Below, piece by piece: positions 1 through 11,889 of a stretch of 64,000 nt of DNA. Source of the stretch: Isoetes taiwanensis (taxonomy: Eukaryota > Streptophyta > Lycopodiopsida > Isoetales > Isoetaceae); contig JAJEKV010000002.1 in the NCBI GenBank assembly GCA_021234155.1, positions 25,164,617 to 25,228,616 of the forward strand, given 5' to 3'. The position numbers and the translations under genes are program-made. Position 1 is the stretch's first letter; every line of letters starts with the position of its first letter. The notes under the pieces were generated by a model that saw nothing but the letters and a program-made list of their open reading frames with translations, was not told the DNA's origin and did no database searches.

Positions 1-282
1 AACATGTTGAACATGAGCTACTTTGGCGCTTCTTGAAGAAGGGGTGGTCTTCTGCCCATGAAACTTGATCTCCAGTGTAATGTCGATGTTTTGAATCCAT
101 TGGCAGAGTCAATCCACATTTTCGGAGTGGGAGAGTTGCCCGTCCGTGGCCAGGGTTCTTTGGGAGAGGACCTTTGGGGCAAACTGCTTCTCCAAGGTTT
201 TAAGGGTCTGTGTTCTGGCGTCAACACCCTCCTTCTACGTGATTACATTGTGCAAGATCCTTGTCGAATCTGAGTAGGATAT

Positions 283-344
283 GGCCTCTGAAACGTAAAC
301 CCTGTGTGTTGCTAGGTTATTGAAGGGTTTACGTTATGGAGGTC
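283..344. repeat. short hairpin sharing its motif with the adjacent foldback
   Basis: Two 21-base arms (283-303 and 324-344) are near-perfect reverse complements around a 20-base loop. The arm motif (core GAAACGTAAACCCT) is the one found at the centre of the larger foldback at 598-657, so this looks like a second copy of that core beside it. No coding potential. Confidence 0.7.
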
Positions 345-922
345 GAGTTTTCATCGGTTGCACTTGGGACATGGTCGAGAAGCTGCAGTTGAAAACGCGA
401 AGCAATAGGAACTGACGGAATGGGGTTTAGATTCATCCTCCTTTTAATGAAGTCAAGAGCACCTTTTGCAGTAGCAGAATTATTTGGGATCATTCGGGAT
501 GGCCAGTAGATCCAACTCTGTTATTTCAGTTGCCCCCGCTCTGCATGCATGCTTAGAAAAGGTGGACCTAGTTATCCAAGAAAATGACCATGTTTTGGCC
601 TCCGAAACGTAAACCCTACAATAACCTAGAGAAACACAGGGTTTATGTTTCGGAGGCCAAAACGTGGTTGTTTTCTTGGATAACTAGGTGCACATTTTCT
701 AAACATGCATGCGGAGCCATGACAACTGCAATAACAGAGGTTGGATCTATTGGCCATCCCGAATAAGCCCAAACAATTTTGCTACTGCAAAAGGTGCTCT
801 TGACTTATAATTGTCACACTGGGAGGAGGATAAATCTAAACCCCATTCCGTCAGGTTCCTCTTGCTTCAGGTTTTCAACTGCAGCTTCTCGACTGTGTCC
901 CAAGTGCAATCAACTAAAACTC
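345..922. repeat. long imperfect foldback inverted repeat (MITE-like)
   Basis: The left arm (about 345-618) and right arm (about 637-922) are reverse complements over most of their length, with scattered mismatches and small indels; the centre is near 628. Matching blocks include 361-425 with 842-908, and 598-618 with 637-657. A transcript would fold into a hairpin of roughly 270 bp. No transposase ORF is present and I could not define a target-site duplication. It may be a foldback/MITE element or an inverted duplication able to produce small RNAs. Confidence 0.75.
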
Positions 923-1342
923 TTAATAACTCAGATTAGCACAGCCACAAATATCTGTATTTCTCATCTTGAGGATCACTTAAATGCATCTCCATTTCAT
1001 ATTTAAATTGACATATGAACATCTTATGCATTAAGAACGTACCACTATTGAGCATCCAATTTTATCTCACTGTGGAGGTTTCTATAGCTGGTTCATTTGT
1101 GGCTGCTCCAAACTGGCCTACACCATTTTTCTGGAGCCACAGGCTTGTTGCTGCCTATACTTGGCTTTTCATTTTCATGGTTTTTTGTGCCGTTACAGGT
1201 TTTATTCTTTGCAAATTGGCCGCTCAGATGGTTGAAGTGTTCTATTTTTGGCAAATCAGCTGTACTTTAACATTGTTACAGTGGAGTCGCTTTGTGCGTC
1301 TCTCCGGGGTTGAATCCATAAAATCCAAGCTTTCCTCTGCCT
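923..1342. other. no recognisable gene
   Basis: An open plus-strand frame of about 120 codons crosses 1015-1377 and runs into the direct repeat. Its translation is hydrophobic and matches no family I recognise, so I do not call it a gene. Confidence 0.4.
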
Positions 1343-1655
1343 CGAGTACTCTTTTAAAACCAGGTATGAGGAGATAATCCTTGGCATTAGCAGCAGGTTC
1401 TATATTTCTCCGCAAGGGCAATATCTTGCATCATATTCCTTATAGACTTTGAAGAAATAGAGTATGCTTCAGTATAAGCAGAGTCTTGAGACATTTTTGA
1501 AAGCATCTATTGTATTGAGCCGTTGTTGCAAGTATTGGTGGGCAACCATGTCTTATCCACTCCTATGGAAAAAACTAAGCATGTGAACCATCTATTGTTC
1601 CCCTTTCATGGTCTGAGTATTCAGGTTTTACAGCAGAAGATCTGTAACATTTGAG
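1343..1655. repeat. direct repeat, copy 1
   Basis: Begins GAGTACTCTTTTAAAACC and matches 1921-2240 at roughly 85-90% by eye, including long shared blocks around 1451-1485 and 1520-1560. The offset is about 578 bp. On the minus strand an open stretch (ending CATACCTGGTTTTAAAAGAG) runs through the repeat edge, but I recognise no protein. Confidence 0.8.
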
Positions 1656-1920
1656 CTTCCATAGGAGCTAGTCCAGCCATAGTCGCGTTCTGAAGAATTC
1701 GCTGCCCATTTTCCATATTCTGCTGATGATGAACAGGGATCATCTGATGTCTCTCATTTGAGGATTTAACTTGTTATACTCTGCTGCAAAGGCTGAATGC
1801 CAAGAATGGTTCCCTTCTGCTTCTTCTTGATATGCAGCCATAGATGCTTGCCAGGGCCAAGTCCTTTGTGGAAAATCCCAAAAGCCATAAGAGCATTTGT
1901 AAGAACAGCATTTACAACCC

Positions 1921-2240
1921 AAGTACTCTTTTAAAACCAGGTATGAGGAGACAATAGTTGGCTTTAGCAGCAGGTTCTATATTTCTCTGCAATGGCAACA
2001 TCTTGCATCATATTCTTTCCAGACTTTGAAGAAATAGAGTATGCTTCAGTATAAGCAGAGTATTAAGACATTTTTGAAACCATCTCTTGTATTGAGCCAT
2101 TGTTGCAAGTATTGGTGGGCAACCATGTCTTATCCGCTCCTATGAAAAATCTAAGCATGTCAACCATCTATTGTTTTCCTTTTATGGAATTCCTTCTGTG
2201 TATTCAGGTTTTCCAGCAGAAGGTTTGTAACATTTGAGCA
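1921..2240. repeat. direct repeat, copy 2
   Basis: Second copy of the 1343-1655 block, starting at the AGTACTCTTTTAAAACC motif and ending at the shared GTAACATTTGAGC. The 265 bp between copies (1656-1920) are unrelated to the repeat. The pair could be a local duplication or two edges of an unknown element. Confidence 0.8.
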
Positions 2241-3229
2241 TTTTCAGGTTTGAGCATTTTTGAAGGTCTATGACATGAACTATAGAACGTGGTAGAATGA
2301 TGCATAATCAGATAATTATGCATGGCTATTAAATGATATAAAGCATCCAGTATGGAGAATATAGAAGTACTTGAATGAAGCGCTTGTTGTTGCACCTTTT
2401 TGTTATTATACAAGAAGAATGTGCTCAAAGATATGAAAGCATTTATCTAGGTCTACACCCTTATTTCTGGGGGACTTAAGGTTTTTTACATATCTACATA
2501 AGGCCTATATGCTGCATCAATATTATCTGCAAACAAGGTGCAAAGGGATTAATTCTCAAATCTATTAAGACTGCAAGTATTTAGGTATGCCAATCATACT
2601 AACTTATGTAGATAATCGTGTCACCTCTATTTGCAGTGGTTTTCGAGATATATTTGGCAAATACATAATATATGAATTTATTAGAGTTGTTATACACTCT
2701 ATATTCAGAGTTAATTATTTGTCTCGGTGGTGCATTACAAGGTTAATGTGTTGTCATTATTCACATGTTATTTTAAACAAATATGAATTCATCCTTCTTC
2801 ACATTCTTTTCCTTGTAATGGTAATGTGCTTTGATGTTTCTTTTGCTTAGATGGCCATGGCAAATGTTATGGAAGCTAGGGCTATTTTCTTATAATTCCA
2901 ACATTCATTTTTCTGTTATAGATTGATCTTATAGTCTTGGTTCCAGGTCATTACTACTCTGGACATGCTTCTTTCTGGAAGGGAAAGCTGGCCGATGCGT
3001 GAAGTGCGGAGGTCTGCTTGACGTTCCAAAAAGAAGGTGAATCCCCTGGGAAAGAAGCCCACATGGGCTTTCTCTCAATGTAGAGGACGACTGGTCCTAA
3101 TCCAACCGTGCCATGTGTTCTGCAACAAATAAAATGCAGGTAAAAAAATGGAATGATAGTAAAAGTGGCAAAACGATAGGTAAGAAAGACGAAAAGTTAA
3201 ATGTAGGATCAATTTACCTTGGATTGGGG
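2241..3229. other. no recognisable gene
   Basis: AT-rich sequence with only short open frames. I see no domain, RNA gene or repeat structure. Confidence 0.5.
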
Positions 3230-3690
3230 GATCACAGAGGTGTGATCCCGAAGGACAGGATCCCTAGGAGGTATGATCCCGGAGGACGAAATCTGTGCAA
3301 AACTATGGCCCCTTGTTAAAAGGAAATCAGAGCTTTTTTGCAGTTCATTTTTCTCCCTCGATTCTCTAGCGAATCGGATGGGGGCATGGTCGAAATGGGC
3401 TAGAGAAGAACATGAGGTAGAAGCCAAGGAGAAATCACAATGAGTGCCACTGCTATTAGAGATCAATCATGGGGCCAAAAATTGTCCCTAAACTATGCAG
3501 TCTCACACATTAATTGTGCAGTTAAGGCGGGATCTTAGAGGAGGGAATCCTGTTGACTGTGAGATTTCGAGGAGGAGGAGGAGGGGATCTTGTTGATTGC
3601 GAGATCTTGGAGGAGGGGATCTATGTGGGGATCCTGAAGGACCGGATCCAATCCAGAGTAAGATTATCTCACTCCATAAAGATGGGTAAA
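3230..3690. repeat. GGATC-rich imperfect short repeats
   Basis: GATC-containing motifs (GGATCC, GGATC, GATCCCG followed by AGGAC) recur many times. Two near-duplicated segments (about 3530-3570 and 3575-3620) share the pattern GATCTT..GAGG..GGG.ATC..GTTGA. The region is purine-biased and I see no gene. Confidence 0.5.
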
Positions 3691-4240
3691 CTTCTTGCAT
3701 GCATTTCGGTGTTTAAAACAACGACACTTGTCGCGCTCAGATTAGATAAGACGATTGGATTGGACCCAGCCGTCCTTTATGAGATCAAGCAACACCCTTC
3801 CTAAAATTGGGCATCTCACAATTCTGAGACTCAAACTCCTTGGTTGATCCTATATTAAATCCAATGGTTAAATAAATAAACATGTCATTCTAGTATATGC
3901 AAATCAAGTCACTTTTTCTTTTTCCTTTCTGGATTCTTTGAGATCAAGCTACGTTTCCACCTAATATTGCATGGAATGCTGACACGGTTTTGATACCAAA
4001 AATATAGGCAAGAGATGTTGCATGAAGGTCCAACGAGCTTTTGTACATTTAATAAACTACTCCAGCTAGAAAGTTTTCACAAGTCCCTTATTTGACTGTT
4101 AATGTTTGAGCAAGAAATAAATAAGTCAGCTCAAGATATCTTGAATAGAATATCTTATATGATCCTATTCAATACGCTCATAACTTAATCTAATTGTGCG
4201 GAGCTTTCTTCTGCCTTAATGCCCTTGCTTATACCTATGT
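3691..4240. other. no recognisable gene
   Basis: Anonymous AT-rich sequence between the GGATC-rich block and the LINE fragment. Nothing supportable seen. Confidence 0.4.
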
Positions 4241-4280
4241 GCTTATCGCCAAAAAATGCTCCTATTGCAGTTTGTAAAGC

Positions 4281-4637
4281 TCACCCTTTCCCGTGGATGT
4301 GTTCTTGCTTCATCCTCGAACTATTTCCTACTAATAGATCGATTGAATCAGAGATATCCTTTGATGAACTGACAACAGACTCTTTAATCTTAAATAGCAC
4401 ACGAACTGTCTTCCAATAACCAAGCAGTCCCTTCAAGAAGGGGGGAGCATTTGGATATGGACGAAGCTGATAAAAGAGACACCAAGGAAGAACTGCCCTA
4501 AATGCCAGTTTCCCAAAAGGAATATACTGCCCAAGTGCCTGCGCAGCCAATCTCATTCCAGGCGAATGTACCATGCCCGCCAAATAGCGACAAATGAACT
4601 TAGATATCATAATTTTACTCTGTAAATGAAAGTCCAC
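4281..4637 (-). pseudogene. inverted 5' piece of a LINE reverse transcriptase (probable)
   Basis: An open minus-strand frame of 118 codons. Its translation resembles the region of plant LINE ORF2 between the reverse-transcriptase core and the zinc-binding domain (a KLAFRA..PWCLF stretch followed by a lysine-rich segment). It abuts, head to head, a plus-strand LINE 3' piece starting at about 4640. That geometry is expected from twin priming during LINE insertion, where the 5' part is reversed. The family assignment of this piece is by sequence character only and is weaker than that of the neighbour. Confidence 0.45.
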
Positions 4638-4639
4638 GG

Positions 4640-5616
4640 GTAGGTTCTCTGTGTTTGTGATTCCTCTGGATAATCACATGCCTCTGTGTGCTACTGTACA
4701 TCCATTGACTCAGTGGCATTGGAGGCTTGCTGGTATTCTCACAGTTGGTGCCTGGTATGAGGCTGGACACTTGTTGACTTGGGATGTTTTTCAGACTAAA
4801 TTTATGCTATCTCGATGGGACAAGGCTCTGTGGCAAAAGCTGGCTGACATTCTGACGCTTCTTCACAATCAGTTGATGTGCCTATTTGGACTGGTCCCCA
4901 AATTGGTAATGCACAACGTCTGGTGCATTTATTATATCAAAAGCTGGTTGATGTCGACATTGTCCCCCCTCGGGCTGGTTGGCAGCTCCGCATTCACCCT
5001 CCTCAGTGGAAGCGTATGTGGTCCTGGGTCTGGAATAAATTGCTTCGTCCCAAAGTTTCTACCTTATGGTGGCAACTCCTTCACAGATGTCTGTGGGTTA
5101 ATATGCTGGTTCATAGGTTTTATCCCCGCACTGTGTAAGCGGCAAGTTGAGAGTCTCGAGCACTGTTTCTTTCTATGTAACCAAGTTCAACCAGTTTGAT
5201 CATGGTTACTATCTCTCTTCCATGTGGCCTTGACTACCCAGCAGGTGCTTCTCGCCATTTATCCTTCCACTTGGAACAACTTGCAGCAACAAGCTTTCCA
5301 CTTAGCTTCAGGCTGGTTGTTGTGGTCTATTTGGAAAAGAAGGCGGTTGTGTATCTTCAAAGGCTTATCAACTAGTGTTGATCAACTTCTTCACGAGGCG
5401 CAAGACAGATTGGTGAAGGCATACCTATGTTCTCAGCTTGCTCCTGAGAAAAAACGTTTGATTTTTGAGGAATTTTTAGGTATCTTATCTTATGCATTGA
5501 CAGCTGCACTCAATGGATTATCTTTGTCTGCAGAGATTTTATTCCTGTCCCTGCATCTATGTCTGTACTTCTTCTAGAATATTGAATAAGAGGTTGTCGT
5601 CCTTCAAAAAAAAAAA
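4640..5616 (+). mobile_element. 3' end of a LINE (zinc-binding RT C-terminus) with poly(A)
   Basis: Broken frames at 4651-5199, 4878-5138 and 5224-5577 together encode the C-terminus of a plant LINE ORF2. Visible features are a WYEAGHLLTWDVFQ segment, the W.W.W..L.PKV..LWWQLLHRCL signature of the zf-RVT domain (about 5010-5095), a C..C/ESLEHCFFLC finger-like stretch (about 5140-5180), and an ASGWLLWSIWKRR motif near 5310. At least two frameshifts separate these parts. A poly(A) run at 5606-5616 marks the 3' end. This is a different LINE lineage from the microsatellite-associated family at 31-64 kb, which has CT and stem-loop tails instead of poly(A). Confidence 0.75.
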
Positions 5617-5744
5617 CTAATCAATCGTCTTGCTATAATTTTGTAAAACTTTGATATTAAAATGATAAAAATATAATAGTTACCATAAGGTAATTCTTGT
5701 AATTGCATGCATCAAACAAGTTCGATAGGGATCATGTAGGTTTT

Positions 5745-5798
5745 CAAGGTGGGGAGACACGTGATGCTGCAGACATCATCAACTCAAGGTGGGGAGAA
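5745..5798 (+). other. LTR-element internal end with duplicated polypurine tract
   Basis: The 13-mer CAAGGTGGGGAGA occurs at 5745-5757 and again at 5785-5797, 40 bp apart. The second copy lies directly against the LTR start at 5799, where the plus-strand primer (polypurine tract) of an LTR retrotransposon sits. The rest of the element upstream is missing. Confidence 0.6.
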
Positions 5799-6745
5799 TG
5801 TGACATTCCACCATAATATATGGTGTGAATACATATATTATACTGCCACATCACTAGTACATGTCAACCCATCGACATGTACATGGCAAGTGTATAGGGT
5901 TATACCCTGGAATATGACCATTGGAACCATTAACATGTGCATATAACCATTGCCACGTGGCAATAGCCCTAAGTGACCTTTTAGATTCCAAACCCTAAAG
6001 CCTGGAACCCTAAAAGTGTACTCCAGAGCTCGCACTGCACCTGCGACAGGTCCAATTCGACCTAACCAACTGTAGGGCTTGCTTTCCGAAGCAGATCACC
6101 AAAACTCGATCATTCTGAACCATCCCAACAGCATGGACGCCGCCCGAGGACTGGGAGCAAGCCAAGGATCTGGTATATGAAAGATCTGACTTGCAATGCC
6201 GGGCTTTACGATTGACAATGGCGAGTTTGGATCTTGTTAACCCTATGGGATTCAATCCCGTAAATGAGCTAATGAATGAATCTAACCATGTGGTTGGCAT
6301 GGAGATACGGGGAGTGATCTATTCTCCGCCTCATCCATTTTGGGAAGATGCAACCCGGGAATAGTCCCCACGACTATGGGAAGGGAGTAGAGATCCAGCC
6401 TTGTAAATACTTTTCCCTATAACCCGCAAAATATGCACCTGTGCATAGGGGCCACTGATGGAAGTGGACTATCAAAGCCATTATCTTATGCCAGCCAAAT
6501 CCAATTGCCATGAATTCTGCCTGCATTGACCTCTAGAGACCCAAGCCATCAGTCGATCCCCATGAGTCTGAGCCTTGGGTATAATTTCCCTTCTTTATTG
6601 ATGTTACTGATATTTGTTATTCAGATGTATGTTATGGTGAACTACCCTTCGAGGTGGATATGTATTTTATGTAATGCTATGTGCTTATATTTTTATGCGC
6701 TTCCGCAACTAGGTAGATCCCGAAGGAGACGGGACGAATGTCACA
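5799..6745 (+). mobile_element. LTR of a Ty3/gypsy-type retrotransposon (3' LTR)
   Basis: The 947-bp segment begins TGTGACATTC and ends GAATGTCACA, a perfect 10-bp terminal inverted repeat of the TG..CA form typical of LTRs. It is preceded directly by a polypurine tract, so it is the 3' LTR of an element whose interior and 5' LTR are gone, not a clean solo LTR. Inside, a short block at about 6490-6545 (GCCAAATCCAATT..TGCATTGACCTC) recurs just outside the LTR at about 6797-6840. Assignment to Ty3/gypsy rests on the PPT/LTR junction style only. Confidence 0.7.
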
Positions 6746-7899
6746 TCTATTCTTCCCTATCAGATTCTTGCTCACCACCAAGGAATGGATATAGTTCTTA
6801 GCCAAATCCAATTCATGTCAAGCAGTTTGCATTGACCTCGGGGAGGGATGAACCGTTCTATACATGCGGGGCAATGGGTATAGGAATATGGAACATCACA
6901 GTTAACTATTCTAGATCCAAAATTTCTCTCTCACGACTCAAGCACATCGTCGTTTTCTGTTTTCACAAGGTTAAGGCGCAATTAGCAAATATTTGTTGCA
7001 ACGGCCAATTATCTGGGATACAATCCAAACTTTTTTATCTTTTGCATGCAGAATTAGGCTATCAAGATTCAACTCTCATTTATAGGGGGACATTTGCCTT
7101 CACTATTCTAGATAGAATGTGTTGCTTGTGGCAAGTAGGTCGCTGATAACAAATCTACGATCGCTATATGTGTCAACGGCCGTCCCAAAATTTAAACTTT
7201 TTTTTTTTTTCCTCGATTTCTATCCAAGGACAAAATAAGGACGTGGCAGCAAGATAGAAAGGGAATAAAGAATGATACTCGAAGAATCTTGCCTATAGCG
7301 ATTATATAGTTTAGATATATGTGCCAAAATTTGAGATGTGCACACATGCATTGAACACTGTGAGTCAAGTAACAAAAACACATAGATTTTACCTGATATC
7401 TTTGATTTACAACTATCTATCACACCGTAACAATCTCACGCATATAGATGTTATCCAAGTCCTTTGGTTTGTAATTTCTATCCAGTCATGAATTAGTCTT
7501 GTAATTTCTATATTATTATTGTGTCCTTATGCGTGTTTGGCTACATGGAAGTTGACTAGTATGACACGTGATTATCTTCTGGTCCTGGTTAAGATTAAAT
7601 ATAACAATAACCTAGACATGCAAGGTACTCTGAAGTCACGGGAAAGATGTAGTTAAACCATAATATTGATAATATTGCGCTCCACCCATGAGACAATCGA
7701 CGAATAAATGCTCGAAAATGACTTCTGATGGATACAGGGATCAACACTAACAAATGTGTCACTTGTAAAGCTGCTATTAGGCAAGACTTGCAAGATAAAG
7801 CGAGCTGCATTAGGATAGCCAAAGTGCATGTACGAGGCAAAGAAAGCCAATTACTCGAGAGACTGGTTGCGTGAAGGCAAGGGATGGACAAAAGGTGAC
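6746..7899. other. no recognisable gene
   Basis: Apart from a fragment resembling LTR sequence near 6797-6850 and a T-run at 7199-7210, I see nothing supportable. Confidence 0.45.
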
Positions 7900-8485
7900 A
7901 ATGAATGCGAATGAGAGGTTGAGTGGAGACAAAGACAATGACAGAGGGTCAAGGTAGGGATGGGAAGGCTGGGCTGGAGGGGCAGGAGGGGAGGCAAGGG
8001 GGGGCAGAGGGTGAGGGCAAGGAAGGGGGTGGCGTGGTGTGAGGTGTACAGGGGGGCGTGGTAAGGGCATGGGTATGAAGAGGAGGAAGGGTCCAAGGGG
8101 CAAGATGGAGAGGGAAGGATGGGGGGTATGATAAGGGAGGAAATTAGGCATGATAAGGGGGTATCAATGCTGGGTCTAAAATGGGCCCCTGGTGGTATGA
8201 TATAGGTGGGGGGGCAAATGGGCCAAGGGGGGGCATATTTTAAGGGATGCGCTTGATTGGATTCGGGAAAAAGGAGGGGGGAGGAACAAAAGCATGAAGG
8301 CAATAATTGGGGGGTAGGGGGGCAAGGTGGGGCCAAGGGGGCAGATTGCCGTGTCAGATTTGGTCCCCAAAGAGGAGGCAAAGGAAGGTGGGCCGCATCA
8401 TGGCGGATTAGGTAGCGCAGGACCATAAGCGGACACGCCGGCATCGCGGTCCCCCCTCCGCCATCCCTGTACCACACCCCCCTCT
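7900..8485. other. G-rich, purine-biased block with G-quadruplex potential
   Basis: The plus strand is very rich in G runs; several groups of four or more GGG runs lie within 30-40 bases (for example 7967-8032 and 8200-8340). The opposite strand gives long proline-rich open frames, which are a composition effect. A T-run follows at about 8486-8495 and a CACGTG core near 8513. Confidence 0.6.
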
Positions 8486-8495
8486 TTTTTTTTTA

Positions 8496-11400
8496 CACGC
8501 CTTTAGCCTCCCCACGTGTCCCCTGTACATCGCTTCCCATTGTCAATCTTTTGCCCAATTATTTTTCCGGTTTGTTAGGTGAACTTGCCCCTTCATTATT
8601 TAGGCCTAACTCTGTCACCTCCGAAGTTTGGTAAGTTTGAATCTTATCTCGGTTTCCTTCATCGCATGTCTTTGTTTCTTGTATTGAGTCTATAAACTAT
8701 TTGGTCTCCCATAAAAAAAAATTATTTTATTTTATTTTATCTTAAAGTATTCTATTTAAACATTATCCTATTCTGTAACGGGCCCATGGTAGACTGCTCG
8801 AGTATTCGATCATTGAATGTGCCTGTTGAGCATTCCCGAGACACCGGCATAAATAGGTAGAAACGACTACTCGTAAACGTTTAGACGATTTTGCCCATTT
8901 GGTTAAGGGCATGTCTGTTAGGAACGTTACATATTCTCAATCCAAGTCTTTACACAATCACCATGAGAGTTCATCTCTGTCTAACTTGTACTCTACCATG
9001 TTGCATCCTCTGTATGCAGCTTCAAAACATTACCCCAACTTATGTCCACCCATTGTCATCTCATCTGCATCTAAACATTGTAGATTAGCCATAATGGCAT
9101 CTGCCAAGATACTCACCTAATCTCTCAATGGCATTGGATCTAGTTCGGGTGCCCTCCAACATGGGCTAGAGTATATAAATTAGCACACATGTAGGTAGCC
9201 GACATGATTGGCTATTTAAAATTCACGATGTTAGCATACGTAGAGCAACATGTTCTGTGTCATTTACCACCTACTTAAATATACATTAATTAGTGAAATA
9301 CGATAGAATGGCACATGCATCTATAAATTATGCCACACACAAGGGAACTCTTTATTCTTTGGTTCAATCAACATAGTGATTAGGTACCATATATGAGGTA
9401 AGGCTCCTCAAACGAACTTATCTTCCCTTACTTAATGTAATGTGTTATGAAGCAATAGAAGACTCCATAATGTTATCCATGTTTACAAGTATATATTTAC
9501 TCAATCAACAAAATTCAATATATCTTTCCAACACCCAACTTGAAGTTTGATCTTAAGTTCTTGACCAAACATGCAGCAGCACAACAAATTCTTGAACTTA
9601 ATTATGACATAAAACCAGATGTTACGCTATGCATTTATAACCGGATTCTAACATCTTTATGTGCATTTACTATTATACGTTCATTTATTCCTCCAACAAG
9701 TCATATACTTATACCTTGTTGTATGTAAGTAATATTAATGTGAACATCGATGTCAATGCACCAGCATATTCAAAAGTTGTAACACACGCATATAGCACAT
9801 TTGCATTACTATGACAAAGACCTCAAACCACTATAAAAGAAATTTAAAGCCAATGATTTGTTATGTTGAGTTCTAGAAATGTCATATCATGTTTTATCTG
9901 GTCTGGGGCATGCTATAATGTGAAGATCATGAGTAAAATCTAATCTACAATGTGTGTGAAAGATAACCATATATTCTTGCACGCATGCATAGATCTACAT
10001 TTTGTCTTGTAAGGCCATCAAAAAAATTTATAGTTTCTCCTTTCTTTTTATAGGAAGAGATGCTCGTGTGGTGAATCTATAATCAAGTCAAGCAATTTAT
10101 AATACTACTCGGACTCCTCAATGGTGAGACTTTGGAACAAGTGCACAAGGACGAATTTGAATGCTAAATGTATTGCATTCAAATAGTCATTGTGTGTTTG
10201 TCAAGTTTTTATTAAGTCATTGTCCATAGATTATTTGTTCACGCAATCTATCATTTCATCTAAAAGCCATGTATTGTAAAAGAAGTGGAAAATGAGTCAT
10301 ACATCTACAAATCAATCTTACAAAATAAACCTTGGGTGAAAGCACCAAATTATAGGAGTGTGAACCCCTTCTCCTTTGTCCTTTTACACATCCCTTACAA
10401 AACTTAATAGGTATAGCGTTGTGAACCATTACGAGATAAGAATGTCAGTGTAGCTTTTAATTGAGCACGGAGCATGGTGGATGTCAATTGTCAGGAAATA
10501 TATTGTCTTAAATTTATACAACTTGGCGAACATGAAAATGTATGCATAAGTTTTTGCAAATATATATACATGATAAAAACTAGAGAGCTTTCATGTCTTG
10601 GCAATCATATGTTGTTGACTCTCATAATGCCTTATTGTGGTCCATATTGTGCCACCAGGCACGTGAAAATCATAAGGTTCTACATGCTCTATTGGATCTT
10701 AACTTATTTTTGCATTCTCGTTGTGTTTGGGATGCTTTAGTAACAAAAATTTTGAAAGCTCTATTTTAGGGAAACCCTGTTATTGTGTTGAAAATCATTT
10801 ATATGACCATGTCAATTGGTGACATTGACAATGAAGTAGCAAATTATCATAAAGGAGCCCATTTTTCTAAAGCAAAGTAAATTGGTCGCTCAGTTAGTGG
10901 TACTCCTGTTCTTTCCAAAATTGAAAAGTGCACGATATAGCATCGGACAAGCAACATAACAAGCTCTGTTGAGAAGGATTTGTATATCCACTAGAGGTAA
11001 GAGTATCCTTATTAGATTCAAATTGTGCTTCTAACTTATCCATATACTAGTTGAGGATTAACTAAGGATGAAGAGGTACCTTAATAAGTTTCCTTCTCCT
11101 GCTCCTCCTAAGCATTGTGACCATTGGTTCCCAACATGGTTATTACTCTGTAATATATATATTGTAAATGTCCTAAAATATTATATAATGGAGCTTAGCA
11201 TTTGTGCCTTAAGAGAAGTTAAGCAAATAATGTTAAACTAATTTATTGAAGCTCAAGGAAATAACTACAAGCGGGGCCATAGTTATGAAAGTAAAAATAA
11301 CTGGGGAGTTAATGTTTTGTACATAACAAACATTTCATGTAGATAGGTAATTACATCTATAAGCTGGGGGAGCTAATGATCAAGTTATATGGAATTTCTA

Positions 11401-11889
11401 GTTTAATTTTTCTTAGTATGTTAGCATGATATTTAAGGAGCTATGTACAATTTAACACATGCATTGTAATGAATGCCACAGAGCCTGTTTAGGAATTTAA
11501 TATATGTTTGATCGCGTCATCCACAAACATCAGCCTGTGGCGTATGAGGGTGCATTGGGTGCCAACTGTGAAGCTGTTGTTAGCCTTTAAGACAAATGTA
11601 AGGAAGATATTGAAAGATTGTTCCCATGCTCCTTTCTATTCCTTACACGATAAATATGATGTAAATGAATGTGTTGGGCCTATGTAGTTTGCATAAATGA
11701 ATGTGTTAATTCTATGTAGTTTGCATATCGGAGTACTATAAGCTACGTAGACTCAAATCCTTATGACAAAGTGTCTCATGGACGAGTTCGCGAGAATACA
11801 AGATACACAATAATATATGATAAAGCCGTAGGCAGTATCAATGCTAAGTATGTATATCATGTAGTTAGTCTGTCTCAATAGACATTGAG
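8496..11889. other. no recognisable gene
   Basis: AT-rich anonymous DNA. Open frames are all under 90 codons and overlap in several phases; none shows a domain. No tRNA-like or rRNA-like segment was seen. Confidence 0.5.

Noticed and set aside
1015-1377. 120-codon hydrophobic plus-strand open frame
   Set aside because: No recognised family and it runs into a non-coding direct repeat; kept only as a remark.
6230-6260. Possible tRNA T-arm (GGGATTCAATCCC)
   Set aside because: No matching acceptor, D or anticodon arms around it; it lies inside the LTR.
7851-8477. 208-codon proline-rich open frame on the minus strand
   Set aside because: It mirrors the G-rich plus strand, several phases are open together, and no domain or codon pattern is seen.
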